A DNA stretch of 64,000 nt, taken from Neofusicoccum parvum. Lineage: Eukaryota; Ascomycota; Dothideomycetes; Botryosphaeriales; Botryosphaeriaceae. A model generated the notes under the pieces. It did no database searches and had not been told where the DNA came from. It was given only the letters and a program-made list of their open reading frames with translations. Within the stretch, counting starts at the first letter, position 1; each line of letters opens with the position of its first letter. Below, in pieces: positions 1 to 11,643 of this stretch. The translations under genes and the position numbers were made by a program. The stretch lies in assembly GCA_020912385.1 (NCBI GenBank), contig CP087215.1, positions 2,232,001-2,296,000 on the forward strand. The letters are read 5' to 3'.

Positions 1-2050
1 ACAAGATATATGCTAGACTCAGACGGCTGCTGGTCTACCCAACTATCTAATTCTCTGAGAAGACCAAAACCGACGCGAATGTAAGTGTCTGGAACATTTT
101 CTAGCCGTCGAAGTAACAAGGCAGTATAGGACCAGTTCAGTAGGTTTGGGTGGAGTCTGACCAAAAGACAGTGAAATGGTCCCTGGGTATCCTGCGCAAT
201 ATCTGGACCTACAACACCGGCAAACTCGTTTGAGTCAGAAAGAAGGATGCAGTCACACGGATCGGAGAGAGGGGAGCGCATCTCATCCGCCATAGGTTTT
301 ACGTTGACGCGTAAAACCTTGCCTCTGGCCTTAATCCTCTTCCCCGAGATATCCGGCTCCAGCGACACGACCGTTTCCGCACCTGACGGGGGACCTGCAG
401 ACTCTCGATCGAGAATATCAACGGGGCCACACGTGGAAGCCCAAGACCAGGATGGGATGTGCTGCAGCTCCGCAGGCCGGGAGAGACTGTCGGGTTGACC
501 GCATCGGATCCAACTGAGGTCTTGAACTAAAGAGTCCGTCCAGCATCCGTACCAGCACTTTCCAGTCCTAGTATTTCCAAGTTCCGCGATGACTCCATCA
601 AGTGCAATCAGCTTATCCTGCATGAAAGTAAGCTTTCGACGAGAGTATTCGCGGACGATGACACCCCAATCCATCGTCGCACGCCCGTACGACCACTCGA
701 AGATTCCATCGTCCCACAGACCTGCCTCCGAAAATTTCCTGCACGTCCACACGATGGATTGAGAAGTGTAGTAAAGGAGACGACGTGCGAGAATGTACTC
801 TTGTGTTGTCCAAGCTCTCTCATTGAGCTTGCTACCCGCGGGGTGGATTTCATGATCGAGTGGACGCATCTCCGCCCAGATATAGCCTCCCTGGTCTCCA
901 GATCTGGTGTAATACGGAAGGCGGACGGGTTGGTACTTTTGATACTTGCGAAACATCCCTTCAGAAGCGCTTGCAGAGTCAGATGCAGCGATGACGACAC
1001 TTGCCGCCTTGTAGACGGCTCCCATTTTTGATGCCTCTCCTTTCCAATCGGCTGGGTCATCCTGCAATATGCAGAGGCAGTCAATCCAGAGGTACCGTAG
1101 GCCTAAGGATTTTGCCACCTGTACCGCATCCTGGAATGTCTTTGGAAGTTGGGACAATTCCATACCAGCAAGACGACTCTCTAAGTTTGCTCTCGTTGTC
1201 TTTGGCGGGTGCTGTTCTGGTGGGCCCCAGCAGTAGCTGAGGGCTGCATAATTTCCGCGCATTCCATCTGCACTGATCAGGAGGATCCTAGAATCTTCAT
1301 CTCCCATGTCAAGGACCCGACTGGGAAGGAATGGTTGCTGCTCTTCGTCTATCACGTCTCCAGCAATGGCTTTTCGACACTCGTCATGATGAGCGACGCA
1401 TCCAGAGTACCAGTTCCGAACAAGGTCTAATGCTTCACGCGATCCGGAATCAGAGATTTGGGGTTTGCAGTAGACCCTTCCTTCCCTGGCTGCTTCGCTG
1501 TCTGTTGAAAACTGTTAGAATATAATCACTTAAACCCGTTACAGAATGGTGAAGAGGAACCTGGCTCGGAAAAAAATCGTATGACCCTTCTCGGCCCGGA
1601 AAATATTCCTGGCTTCATCATAACTTCGTAGCTGACTTCTATAGAGGATATTCCAGGTCTGTCGTCCAGCTCGAAGTCCATGGGATTCTTCACTGCATGT
1701 CGCCGGAGGATATACTGAATTGCATGGCCTGGTAAGGCACTGTCGACCCCCGTTGGTATCTCCAAGTATTTTTCCCGGCCTCCATCATGGAACGCTTGAC
1801 TGACAAGGTTGCAAAGTATACAGACAGGAAATGTGGCGATGAATTCATCACGTGGATGGTTAAAGTAACGCATATTTGTCGTGGTGGTACTTATTGGGGA
1901 CTTGCTCTCGTCCAACTTTCCGGAAAGACTTTTTAAGAGTTCTGTACATCTCGTGCATATTTTGATGTCGGAACCCGATGCTGACATTGATGGAAAACGA
2001 AGAATAAATGTGAAGGCAGGACGCAAGCTATGGGGTGGGGGCCGCGGCAT
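1..2050 (-). CDS. HET-domain (heterokaryon incompatibility) protein, 3' end cut by window edge
   Basis: Exon 1 runs from ATG 2050 (or the in-frame ATG at 1987) and carries paired cysteines (CTRC near the start, CILC later) of the kind seen before HET domains. An intron of about 50 nt lies near 1500-1545, with a CTAAC branch-like site. Exon 2 then stays open in one frame to base 1, so the C-terminus is outside the window. It contains the HET hallmarks YAALSYCWG (near 1230-1255), LGLRYLWIDCLCILQDD (near 1060-1110) and LNERAWTTQE (near 800-830). HET proteins trigger non-self recognition cell death in filamentous fungi. The gene is followed head-to-tail by the frameshifted oxidase. It is probably not part of the biosynthetic cluster. 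The family call is firm; the start codon and exact splice sites are inferred. Confidence 0.88.
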
Positions 2051-2300
2051 TAAGTATAAAACGTAGGATCAGCGCGAAGTAACGAGAGTGGATAAAACTG
2101 TCATTGATCAATTCATGTGAAGCGATAAGAGTAGTTTTTCCTCCAATGAAATTATGAGACTACAAGCGGAGTGTGATCTCATGCAACAAATGTGGGGAAA
2201 GGGAAGACGATTCCGTGGGGGCCAAAACTTGTCTTAAACCAATCACCACGTGCTAGAATATAACCGGATATCCTTTTTCAAAACGGATGCAATCTACTTC

Positions 2301-4009
2301 CTATGCCGGAGGAATGTAAGAGCCTTTGTTGAATCTTGCTTCAGGATCATAACGCCTCTTGATTTGTTGCAGCTTGTCGTAGTTTCCGCCGAATATCTTA
2401 AGGCATTAGCTCACAGCTCAATGGCTTCCGTGAATAGTTTACTAACCGCACTGCGATCATTAATCGGCTCAAGGAAGTTGGGAAAGAAGTCTGCCTTGGA
2501 GTGTGACTTCTTGATTTTGAGCGGTCCTCTTGCCAGTGCCTCTAACGCCAGCTCCTCCGAACAGCCAGAGTCTGGCAGGCTGCCGGTGAGGAGTTGAAGC
2601 ACGTGAGGGGCTGTTGAATGCGGCCAGGCTGTCTCTTTCGAGGAGGACGTGGAGTTGAAAGTTTTCTAAGCTGCATCAGTACCGACTTGAACAGGGTGCC
2701 AGCCAATTTTCCTACCTCCTGCATGACTTCAAGCAGGAAAAGCGTCCCTGGACCAAGCCTCTCATCCATTTCGACGACATGGTCAACCCACTGTTTCCCT
2801 CGGATGACGAACTCAGGATCGATCTCGTGGGCGAGGCAAGCATTGAGGTAACTGTTTGTTGCCTCCAGCAAATGCTCAGGACCGCCTGCATATGGTCAGC
2901 TCGATCTTCAAAAGCGACAATTGACCTGCCTTGAAGTTCATTGACGCCTCTCAGGTTTGTGACGGTCGTCTTGTCCACTGCCCCAGGGACATCCAGCGCC
3001 CACTTGAACCCTTCTTCGCTCCTCCCATGCTCTTCCCCGTAAGCATCAAACACGAACATGCTGAGCTTGAATGTAGCAGCCTCGTGCTTGGGATCATTTG
3101 AATCTGACACCCATGACGCTTGCCCAGGAAATTTTTCATCCGCCACACCAATCAAACAGTGCAAAGAGAGCTTCGGGTCATAGGGACGAGCAGCAAACTC
3201 CGCAACCCTACGAGAAACAACCTCGAGCGCACTTGGAGGGTACGCAATGCGGCCGGCGAAGATGGAACTTGTGTATGGATAAGTCCGCATGTGAAATCTG
3301 GTGACGACTGAAGCGACATGCATGTCAGCGTCCGTCTTGGCAGTATTCCGCAGGACTTACCTCCGAAGTTTCCTCCGCCCCCACGCAGCGCCCAGAGGAG
3401 GTCGGGCTCGCTAGATGCCCAGATCCTGCGTCCGTCGCGCAGGACAATCTCCACATCGAGCATGTTGTGGGGATCCGCGGCCAAGCCGAATTCCGTGCCG
3501 ATCCATGATATGCAACCGCTGAGAGTGGATCCAGCAACGCCCACCCACGGCACACGGGCCGAGAGAACTGGAGATAGCTGTCAGTGCAATCAAACGGATA
3601 CAGAGGGTATGCAGAGATGCCACATACCAACGCGTCCCGGAGCGACTTCTTCCAGCTTTTGCTCCACCTGCCCCCAGGACGAGCCGGCGCCAAAGATGAC
3701 CGTGTGGTCTTCAGTACTGTACTGGAAGGAGTCAAGAGCCTTCATGCTGACGACTACATCTTTCGCAGAGCTAGAGCCAATCCCGCCGCATCGGATTGCG
3801 AAGTCGAGACCTGATGCATACAGGTATGGCACCAGCTTCTGTAGTTTCTCTGCACTGCCGGGGCGCAGAACCACCGCAGGATGCCGTTGCTTCTGGGCCG
3901 CCCAGACTTTTGACTCCTTGAAGTAGATTTCTGAGGAAGGATCGATGATTTCCTCCTGCGGAAGTATCTCCGCGATCGCGGCTCTGGCTTCATGCGCAAG
4001 AGACTTCAT
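2301..4009 (-). pseudogene. FAD-linked oxidase (PCMH/BBE type), apparent single-base frameshift
   Basis: Five exons can be pieced together from ATG 4009 to TAG 2301, with introns at about 3569-3627, 3308-3360, 2666-2715 and 2397-2446. The order matches small fungal FAD-linked oxidases: N-terminal FAD domain with PAVVLRPGSAEKLQKLV and DFAIRCGGIGS, central VAGSTLSGCISWIGTEFGLA and LLWALRGGGGNFG, and a C-terminal YDPEARFNKGSYIPP ending. Around 2878-2883 the frame changes: HMQA is read in one frame and PEHLLEATNSYLNACLA in another, with no room for an intron, so one base seems to be missing. All other splice sites look sound, so the decay is recent or is an assembly error. Family members oxidise alcohols or dehydrogenate polyketides; it resembles the oxidase at 8.7 kb only at family level. 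GCGGIGS at the usual GGH site has no histidine, so FAD may not be bound covalently. Confidence 0.75.
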
Positions 4010-4979
4010 TTCGGAAACCACTCAGAGATGTGTTGAGGCGAGCAAAAAGAAGAAAAATTGAAGCGCAAGATTTGCAGAGCTCCCTTCAAGCGCGGCCATC
4101 ATCTTATAGTACTCATCCTTCTCCGACATTTCATAGTATGCTGAAAAACGCTGTGGTAGTTCATTAGCACAAGCTGACGTGAGACATGCTAGTGTGCGGG
4201 GTAATAAGAAAGTCGCCCAGGTGACTAGATATGAAGGCGAAGCTGACGATTCGTTGAATTGTTGCACTGCGCAATCCCTTAGCGGTTGTCGCTGCAATGG
4301 TGCTAATAGCGATGTGTTTGTGTCCCAGCTGCTGCAGCGTGCCACCTGTCAGACAGATTTCAATATCTTGGCACATTCCGAACATCAATTGGAGCTTTCA
4401 CAATTGGGATAGCCAATCACTAGTGCTTTATACCCTAAGATGAAGTAATATTGCAGGCTGAAGCTATGCACACCGAACCTCCGCGGATAATGCGAGCGCC
4501 CGGCATCATCCGCCTTCCTACGTGTGGAGCTCGGTGTCATCCGTCTTCCCGCACCCGATCCTCACTATCAGGATCATGCATGCGGTAGCAATAAGCGTAT
4601 TTGCCATGGATGATTCAAGAAGAATCCGTATCTGATAGGCTGTGAACAACTCGCAACGTAAAATCTACGTGGGAAACACCCACTTTGCGCTTAGCAACAC
4701 ATCACTTCGATCATATCACGACGGAATCATTCCGGCAATTGACTCAGACCCGGCCAATCTTGGAAATAATCTCGGTACCCGGCACAGACGAACGATAAGC
4801 TTTTCGCAAAAAATCTTGACATGCTTAACTCCCTTCGTGCAGTCTCGGCATTTCATTCCGGGATGCGTGCCGAGCTTCCGGCCGAATACGCAACTGCCGG
4901 AGTATAAAAAGAAATAGTGAAATTCATCTTATCAGATCAGTTGAAGGCATTCCAATATCTCATATTCCTGCACTTCATC
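4010..4979. promoter_or_regulatory. Divergent intergenic region between oxidase relic and OPT gene
   Basis: No convincing coding sequence is seen in this stretch of about 970 bases. A TATA-like run AGTATAAAAAG sits near 4901-4912, about 70 bases upstream of the OPT start codon, and is a plausible core promoter. The region should also hold the promoter of the oxidase on the other strand. Confidence 0.5.
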
Positions 4980-7660
4980 ATGAGCGGTGACAAGTCCGAA
5001 GGTGTTGTCAATGTTGACTCAAAGCCGGAGCACTTGCTGGACAAGGGCCTAGAAACCACCGGTAAGCTTTTCGAGCCATGTCGAGATTCAGAATGCAGAG
5101 AACAATGCTAAACGACCACAGAGTCAGAGGCAGACCGTGCTGAAGTTCTCTCCGCCGCTGGGATCAGTCTTGCGTCTGACGATGCCGATCTACCCTGCTT
5201 AACCCTCCGCATGTGGGTTATTGGCATCGGCTTCTGTCTATTGGGAAGCGGCCTAAACACATTATACACATTCCGATACCCGTCAATCACTCTCTCACAG
5301 GCGGCGATCCAGTTTCTCGCCTTTCCTCTGGGTCGGTTGTGGGAGCGAGTGGTGCCAGACTGGACGATTCCCATATTTGGATGGAAGCTGCACCTCAACC
5401 GTAGCCGGTTCAACCATAAGGTAAGGAATTCAAATTGAACTACAGATATTCAATTAACGAAATGTAGGAGAACATCCTGATATTCATCATGGCCAATCTA
5501 AGCTTCTTTACTCGACTGAGCGCCGACGTCCTGACGGAGCAGCGGGTCTTTTACGGTGTAAAGTGTGGGTGGGGATTCGAGACTATCATCACCCTCGCCA
5601 CAATTCTTTTTGGGTTTTCTCTAGCTGGCCTGTGCAGATCCATTATTGTTGAGCCCCCCGCTATCATGTGGCCAGGCGTTTTTGGCGACACGGCGTTGAA
5701 TCATGCTTTACACTTTACCGAAAAGGAGCGAAAGGATAGGTACGGTTTCTCAACGCCTTTCGAAGTACATTACTGACTAGTATCGTAAATAGTACTAAGT
5801 GGAAGGCCTCACGATACACATTTTTTCTTATTGCGTTCAGCATTTCGTTTTGCTGGTACTGGTTTCCGGATTTTATTTTTCCTGCAATGGGATATTTCAC
5901 CTTTGTCTGCTGGATTGCTCCGAAGAACGTCGTTGTCAATCAAGTATTCGGCATGAAGAGCGGTATTGGCCTGCTACCCCTCACGTTCGACTGTGAGTTC
6001 GACCTGATTTTAGGGCAGGGAAAGCCAAATCACTGATTCATTATCTCATCAGGGAGCCAAATCGCGTACATCAGCTCACCGTTGATTGCTCCACCATGGG
6101 CCATCATCAACCTGCTCGCGTCTCTCGTGTTCTGGATATACATCATCTCACCGGCGCTCTACTACACCAACACGTGGTACTCCGCATATCTCCCAATCCA
6201 GAGCAATTCGGTCTTTGACAACATGGCCGAGACGTACAATGTCTCGAAGGTCATTGATAAAAGCAATGGCTTTCAGTTTGACCCCGCGAAGTACTACTCA
6301 TACTCTCCTGTAGGTATCCACTTCTGTGATTTTGGCTAGGTTCACCTACTGACTATCCTCGATCAGCTCTACATGCCGGTCACATACGCTTTGAACATGT
6401 TCGGTCTTTCCTTCGCCACCATACCCGCTCTTCTCCTATGGATAGGCTTGGAAAAAAGGAAAGAATTGAAAGCAGCTTTCAAGGGTGCATTGAACTTCAA
6501 GAGGCATTTGCGGGTAGAACAAGGCTCCGATGCTTCGGTACCTACGTGGTGGTACCTGATATCTTGTGCCATATCGGTCGCTCTTGGCATGTTTGCATGC
6601 GAATACTATCCAGTGCAGCTCCGGTGGTATGGTGCTATTTTCGCCTTCGTTATCTCATCCGTCATGTTCGTGCCGGTAAGTAAGAGCCCATTGTCGCTGC
6701 CAAGATACTGCTAACAATCTACCCGTCCCAGCTCGCTATGGTCTACGCGACAACTAACTTGAAGATAAATATCGACGTCTTCTGTAGGATCGTGGCCGGT
6801 TACGTATTTGAGGGTAAGGTTCTAGCGAACGTGTGGTTCTTTGACCTCGGCTACATCAGCGGCGTCAAAGGTTTGCAGTTTGCGCAAGATCTGAAGCTTG
6901 GGTTGTACTGTAATGTGAGTAAATCTTTCGTGGGACCAAAAGCTCGGGCTAACGTGAAGACAGATTCCTGCACGAAAGCTGTTCCTCGTCCAGTGCGTCA
7001 GCCTTGTTGTGTCGACGCTCTGCCAAGTTGGGGTTGTTAATTGGGCTTTAAACCACATCCCAGACATATGCACCACCAATGCAGTCAACGGGTTTACATG
7101 CCCGTTCTCTCGCGTTCATTTCAATTCCAGCATCATCTGGGGTGCAATAGGGCCGCGTCGTTTCTTCTCTCCAGGGTCCACTTATCACCCTCTGCTGTAC
7201 TTTTTCCTCTTGGGAGGTGTGCTCCCTGTCATCGTATGGCTTCTCAAACGGCAGTATCCAAGAGGGATCTGGCGTCATATTCATGTGCCACTGTTCCTTG
7301 GTGGACTGAACTACATACCTCCAGCTTCCGGGACAAATTACGGAAGCTGGGCAATCGTGGGTCTTGTGTTCGGAGTTGTCGTGAGGCATAGAGCACGGCA
7401 ATGGTGGCACCGCTACAACTTTGTGCTGAGCTCAGCCTTGGACTGCTCCGTCGCTATTGCCGGCGTCATCATTTTCTTTGCGATATTCTACTCCGGCACA
7501 TCGAAACATCTGAGCTGGTGGGGAACACAGGTATACAAGGTCAGTAGCATCCACCTTCCACTTCAGCGTCGAGAATTGTTAACAGTCTGTTTAGAATACT
7601 TGTGATTGGAAAGCATGTCCCTATCGAGATCTTGGAAATGGGGAAAAGTTTGGGGTGTAG
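4980..7660 (+). CDS. OPT family oligopeptide transporter
   Basis: Nine exons give about 747 residues. Introns are at 5062-5121, 5421-5467, 5740-5792, 5993-6052, 6310-6366, 6676-6731, 6915-6963 and 7540-7594, all GT-AG. ATG 4980 starts MSGDKSEGVVNVDSKPEHLL, a hydrophilic N-terminus. Family features include LPCLTLRMWVIGIGFCLLGSGLN before the first membrane helix, NLSFFTRLSADVLTEQRVFY, NTWYSAYLPIQSN, and near the C-terminus HIHVPLFLGGLNYIPPASGTNYGSWAIVGL, typical of the OPT superfamily. Many hydrophobic helices follow. OPT proteins are proton-coupled importers of small peptides or modified peptides at the plasma membrane. It lies between two flavin-linked oxidase genes; a link to the PKS cluster is possible but unsupported. 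All splice junctions keep the frame, so the gene looks functional. Confidence 0.92.
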
Positions 7661-8657
7661 AGGAATCATTCATCGGATTCTGACAGGATGTCCGGGTTCC
7701 ATAGACGGAGTTGATGTACGGCTGAGCAAAGGATGAGAGTAATCTCTATGTAGTATGGCAAGCGCTGTAGGCTTACTAAATAAGTATGGTTTCTGAAAAA
7801 AAAAAAAGAAGACGGCGGAGGGAGATTTAGCTGAAGCAACATGTCTTCGGAGGTTCAGCGTTCTTCGCCGCTACGCTAACCGTAGAGTACGGTAGGCTGG
7901 GGGCCCTTCCCGCGTCATGATTTAATCTCACTGAAGAAGTTCACACGTCATTTATACATGACGCCGTCAAATATACTTGCAAAATAGTACTAGTTTTATG
8001 TCTTTGCTTCGAACTCTTATAGTTTAGAAGCGGTTTGAGAGGACCTGCAAGCGCATAGTCGTTGAGACTCTGGACCATGATTTAGGGACATAGCGTCGGT
8101 GCGCTATTTAGTGTTTAATTTTCGTTCCTTCTTCATTGCATTTTGATCTTTTCTAGTACTTATGCAACCTCACTCTAAACGTGAAGAAATTTGTCATGAC
8201 CTTTTACTCTATCAATGAATCATAATGATGAAGAGTTCTCGTTCACTTGTAGATAGTCATTTTTGTACCACCCGACAGTGAGTCAGTCGAATGTGTGGAA
8301 CTTCAGAAATCGGCCAACCAATATATTATACAGGTTGTATAATTACAGTAGCGAGCTTTAACATTGACATATCATTCATGTAACCTTATTTTGCCACGGA
8401 AAAATATTTGATGTGTTACAATGCCAAGATTGCGGGGTTCTGCACCCTGTCGTCATATACGAAAACAGCAAGATTTCCGTTGTACAGAATGGCTTGGTGA
8501 AGGATTCAATCCGGCTTACCGAAGGCTCGGCGAAGGATTAAGTTCAGCTTATCCCCGCTCCTCTGTTCGTATTTGAATCGAGTGACGTCCCCCAGGTTTT
8601 GATACATTCCACGCCGACTAAGTGTGGGGGCTGGAATTGAATCACGTTACCGAGATC
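7661..8657. other. Gene-free AT-rich spacer
   Basis: About 1 kb without a recognisable gene. It is clearly more AT-rich than the flanking genes and contains a run of A at about 7797-7808. The final 150 bases serve as the promoter of the oxidase at 8658. No repeat boundaries or coding relics were recognised. Confidence 0.5.
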
Positions 8658-10588
8658 ATGTTACTCATTACAGCTGTTCTCTTTGCCGCTACCGTGATAG
8701 GAACTCAGGGCGGCCAAAGCGTGTCATTGAGGAATGAAGATGCTGCCACATATTGCGTAAGCGATGATGATTGATGGTAGACCTAAAATTCATCAGTAAG
8801 GCTGAAATAAGCACAGTGCGGTTCCCTCGAAGCGGCTGGATTAAAAATCGATTATCCTGCTGATACTACATACGAGGACTCTATTGACTCGTACTATTCC
8901 GAACTTGCGCGGCTACATCCGTGGTGCATCGTCCAGCCCGTTGATGCTCAAGAGGTGTCCAAGATTGTCACAACTCTCGTTGCCGCTAGCGATGGTCACG
9001 GCGTGCAATGCCGGTTTGCCGTACGCAGCGGTGGCCACACCACGTGGGCTGGTGCTGCAAACATCGAGCAAGGAGTAACCGTTGATCTGGGAGCAATGAA
9101 CTCTACCATCTATCATGCTGAGAACTCCACCGCTGCTATCGAGGTTGGCGCAAGGTGGTGGACCGTCTACAAAACACTTGACGAGATTGGCATATCATCG
9201 CCTGGAGGTCGATCGCCCATGCCTGGTGCTGGTGGCCTTACCATAGGTGGCGGCATCTCCTTCTTTAACGCTCGAGTAGGGTTTGTCTGTGACAGCGTGG
9301 CCAACTTCGAGGTAAGTCGAGACGTAAATGACTTCCGGCTCTTCTCCTACTAACATACAGCCTCAGATCGTACTCGCAAGTGGTGAAATTGTCAACGCAA
9401 ACAAGGAAGAGAATGCAGATCTGTGGCAGGCCCTCAAAGGGGGCTCTAACAACTTCGGTATCGTGACGAGGATCGACATGATGACCTTCGAGAATGGAGG
9501 AGACCTTTGGGGTGGTTTCGTCTACTACGACAACAGCACCGCAGAACAACACGTCAAAGCATTTACTCATTTCGTCGACAAAATCGAGAGCGACCCCAAC
9601 GCCTCAAACATCCTATTCACTGCAACCTCCCCTGTAAGCTCGGCTGGGGAAATTATATTCCTCACCTCGCCTGTTTACACCAAGCCCGTTGAGCGGCCGC
9701 CGATATACGACGAATTGCTTGCTATTCCAGGGAACCTGACGAACTTCACCACCACGGTGGGCATCAGAAATATGTCGACACTCGTAGGCACAGTACAGCC
9801 TGCCTCTGGGTTTCGGTCCGTTGCCCATTCTCTTATCGTATCATCAAGCCGTTTTGTCTTCCTTTTTCTTAATGTTCATCACGTTCCTACTAATAGGTCT
9901 CTTTATATCCTAGTCACTATTCCATTTTGCAAGTCCTTTTTGTGTGCATTTTATGTCTAACCTCCATTAAGGCAGATTTTCAGGACATGTACCTTCCAGA
10001 ATGATGAGCACGTCTTGATGAAGGCGCTTGAGCTCTCCGCAGACTGGACCGAGAGATTCAAACACGAGTCCATTGAAGGCGATTGGGTGTCAGCCACGCA
10101 GTTTCATCCCATCCCTAAGATCTTCTCAGATCGCTCTGTAGAGAGGGGTGGGAACGTACTGGGGCTCGAAAGGTTCTCCTCAAACCTCGTTGGTACGTTC
10201 TCGTTTCGTCTCATATCTTCGCGAGAAACACTGACGTCAAGAAACCCCAGTATTTCTCGCCGTTTTCACCTGGGAGGATGCAACAAAAGACTCCCTGTTC
10301 CACTCAGCAGCCGAGCAGCTGATTGAAGATGTTGTCGAGTTCTCACGGAGCCTCGGCAAGGATAACGAGTGGATATACTTGAACTACGCCGATAAGGACC
10401 AGAACCCGCTGGAGAGCTACGGTCCGGAAAACGTTGCTAAGATCCGCGCCGCGGCTGCGAAGTACGATCCTGATGGTGTTTTCCAAACACTGGTTCCTGG
10501 TGGCTTTAAGATCTCGGGAGTAAGCCAATACAGTTTCACTAAGTTGAACTACTCATGTATTGATGTATTGAGATAGGTAAAAGAGTGA
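8658..10588 (+). CDS. Secreted FAD-linked oxidoreductase (berberine-bridge-enzyme-like)
   Basis: ATG 8658 begins a signal peptide (MLLITAVLFAATVIGTQGG). The FAD-binding PCMH domain follows with CRFAVRSGGHTTWAGAANIE, where the GGH histidine is the usual covalent FAD site, then GGRSPMPGAGGLTIGGG and LWQALKGGSNNFGIVTRIDM. The usual second (cysteine) attachment site is not seen, suggesting single covalent attachment. The C-terminal half includes TFQNDEHVLMKALELS and the family ending KYDPDGVFQTLVPGGFKI. Introns: about 8751-8817, 9313-9361, a long one of about 160 nt ending near 9984, 10191-10251, and a last one that decides between the ends KISGVKE and a slightly different tail. Oxidases of this family occur in azaphilone and sorbicillinoid clusters. 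A role in oxidising the polyketide is plausible but inferred, since about 16 kb and the LINE separate it from the nearest core gene. Confidence 0.87.
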
Positions 10589-11020
10589 TGTGCTCCAGAG
10601 GGATGCAGAGAGTCAAAAGTAGGCTCCAGACTGGAAATACTTCTTTCATTACAATGGAATACCGGCAAGATTCAGTTCCAGAGAAGTTGGTGGATTGGGT
10701 GGCACAGCTCCTTCATCCAATAGAGAGATTCAAAACTCACATGTCCCAACAGGCAAGACAGAACCTATCTCCCCCAGGAAATGAGTATTGCCACATATTC
10801 TAAGGAAGATGATCATGTTTTGTGTGGAATAAGAGGCAGTCATTGTTTATCAAGTTTTCTCATGCTTCCGTGCTGCCTAAGTCTCTTTTAAGGTCACTCA
10901 TTACATACCGGGACAACGTAGTATGAATATTTTGTTCTGGATGATACATTCTCTTAAGATGCGACCGGAACTTTGAAATCAACATTAATCCAATCCTAAC
11001 CTTGCGGCATAGCCGTTTTG
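10589..11020. other. Convergent spacer
   Basis: This AT-rich spacer lies between the 3' ends of the secreted oxidase and the interrupted BTB gene. Only short chance reading frames are present. It is expected to hold both 3' untranslated regions. Confidence 0.4.
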
Positions 11021-11458
11021 TTACTCATTGATGTTGAGTCCGTTGAGGCTGTCGTATATTTGCTTGACTTGCTCCTTTGCCCAAGGTAGCGGCTCACACT
11101 CCGTTCTATCAGATAATGGTTCGTAAAAAGGCTCCAGTCCACTCTTCCAACACTTGGCCTTTTTCTTCTTTGGATGACCGGATTCACCCCACCCGTCACA
11201 CCTCTCCTGAAAGCTGCGGATTCGCTCAAAGGCATGGAGCGAGGAAAGCTCCAATCGTTGGACCCAGGATGCCAAGTTCTCGACTGAAGACCCTGCGAAG
11301 GGGACTTCAGGCAGCGATAGGATTCCCTTGGCCCTCAGCTTGCGAGTGAGCGATCCAAGCACCATTGAGTCACACTCTTCACTACACCTAATTCCGTGCT
11401 GACCCTGATAGTATTCGACCCGGTCGTGCAGGATGCAGAGAATTTGCAAGATTGACGT

Positions 11459-11471
11459 CAGCCGGGATTGA
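11459..11471 (+). repeat. Target-site duplication, LINE 3' side
   Basis: The sequence CAGCCGGGATTGA is identical to 17094-17106 and the match does not extend on either side. It abuts the terminal short tandem repeats of the LINE. Confidence 0.88.
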
Positions 11472-11643
11472 GTTGAGTTGAGTTGAGTTCATTTACCCTG
11501 ACCCGTCGCCCTAAGCGATATGCAGGCTACAGACTATTCAAAGTGTTTCTCTAGTAATACATTGGTGTGTGACAAATTGGGAGGATGGAAAGATGGATAG
11601 GGGGGCGGATAGTAGGTAGAAGGGATTGTTTGTACGGAGTTCT

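Noticed and set aside
7797..7808. A run as a possible retrotransposon tail
   Set aside because: It has no adjacent element sequence and no target duplication; a homopolymer in an AT-rich spacer is sufficient explanation.
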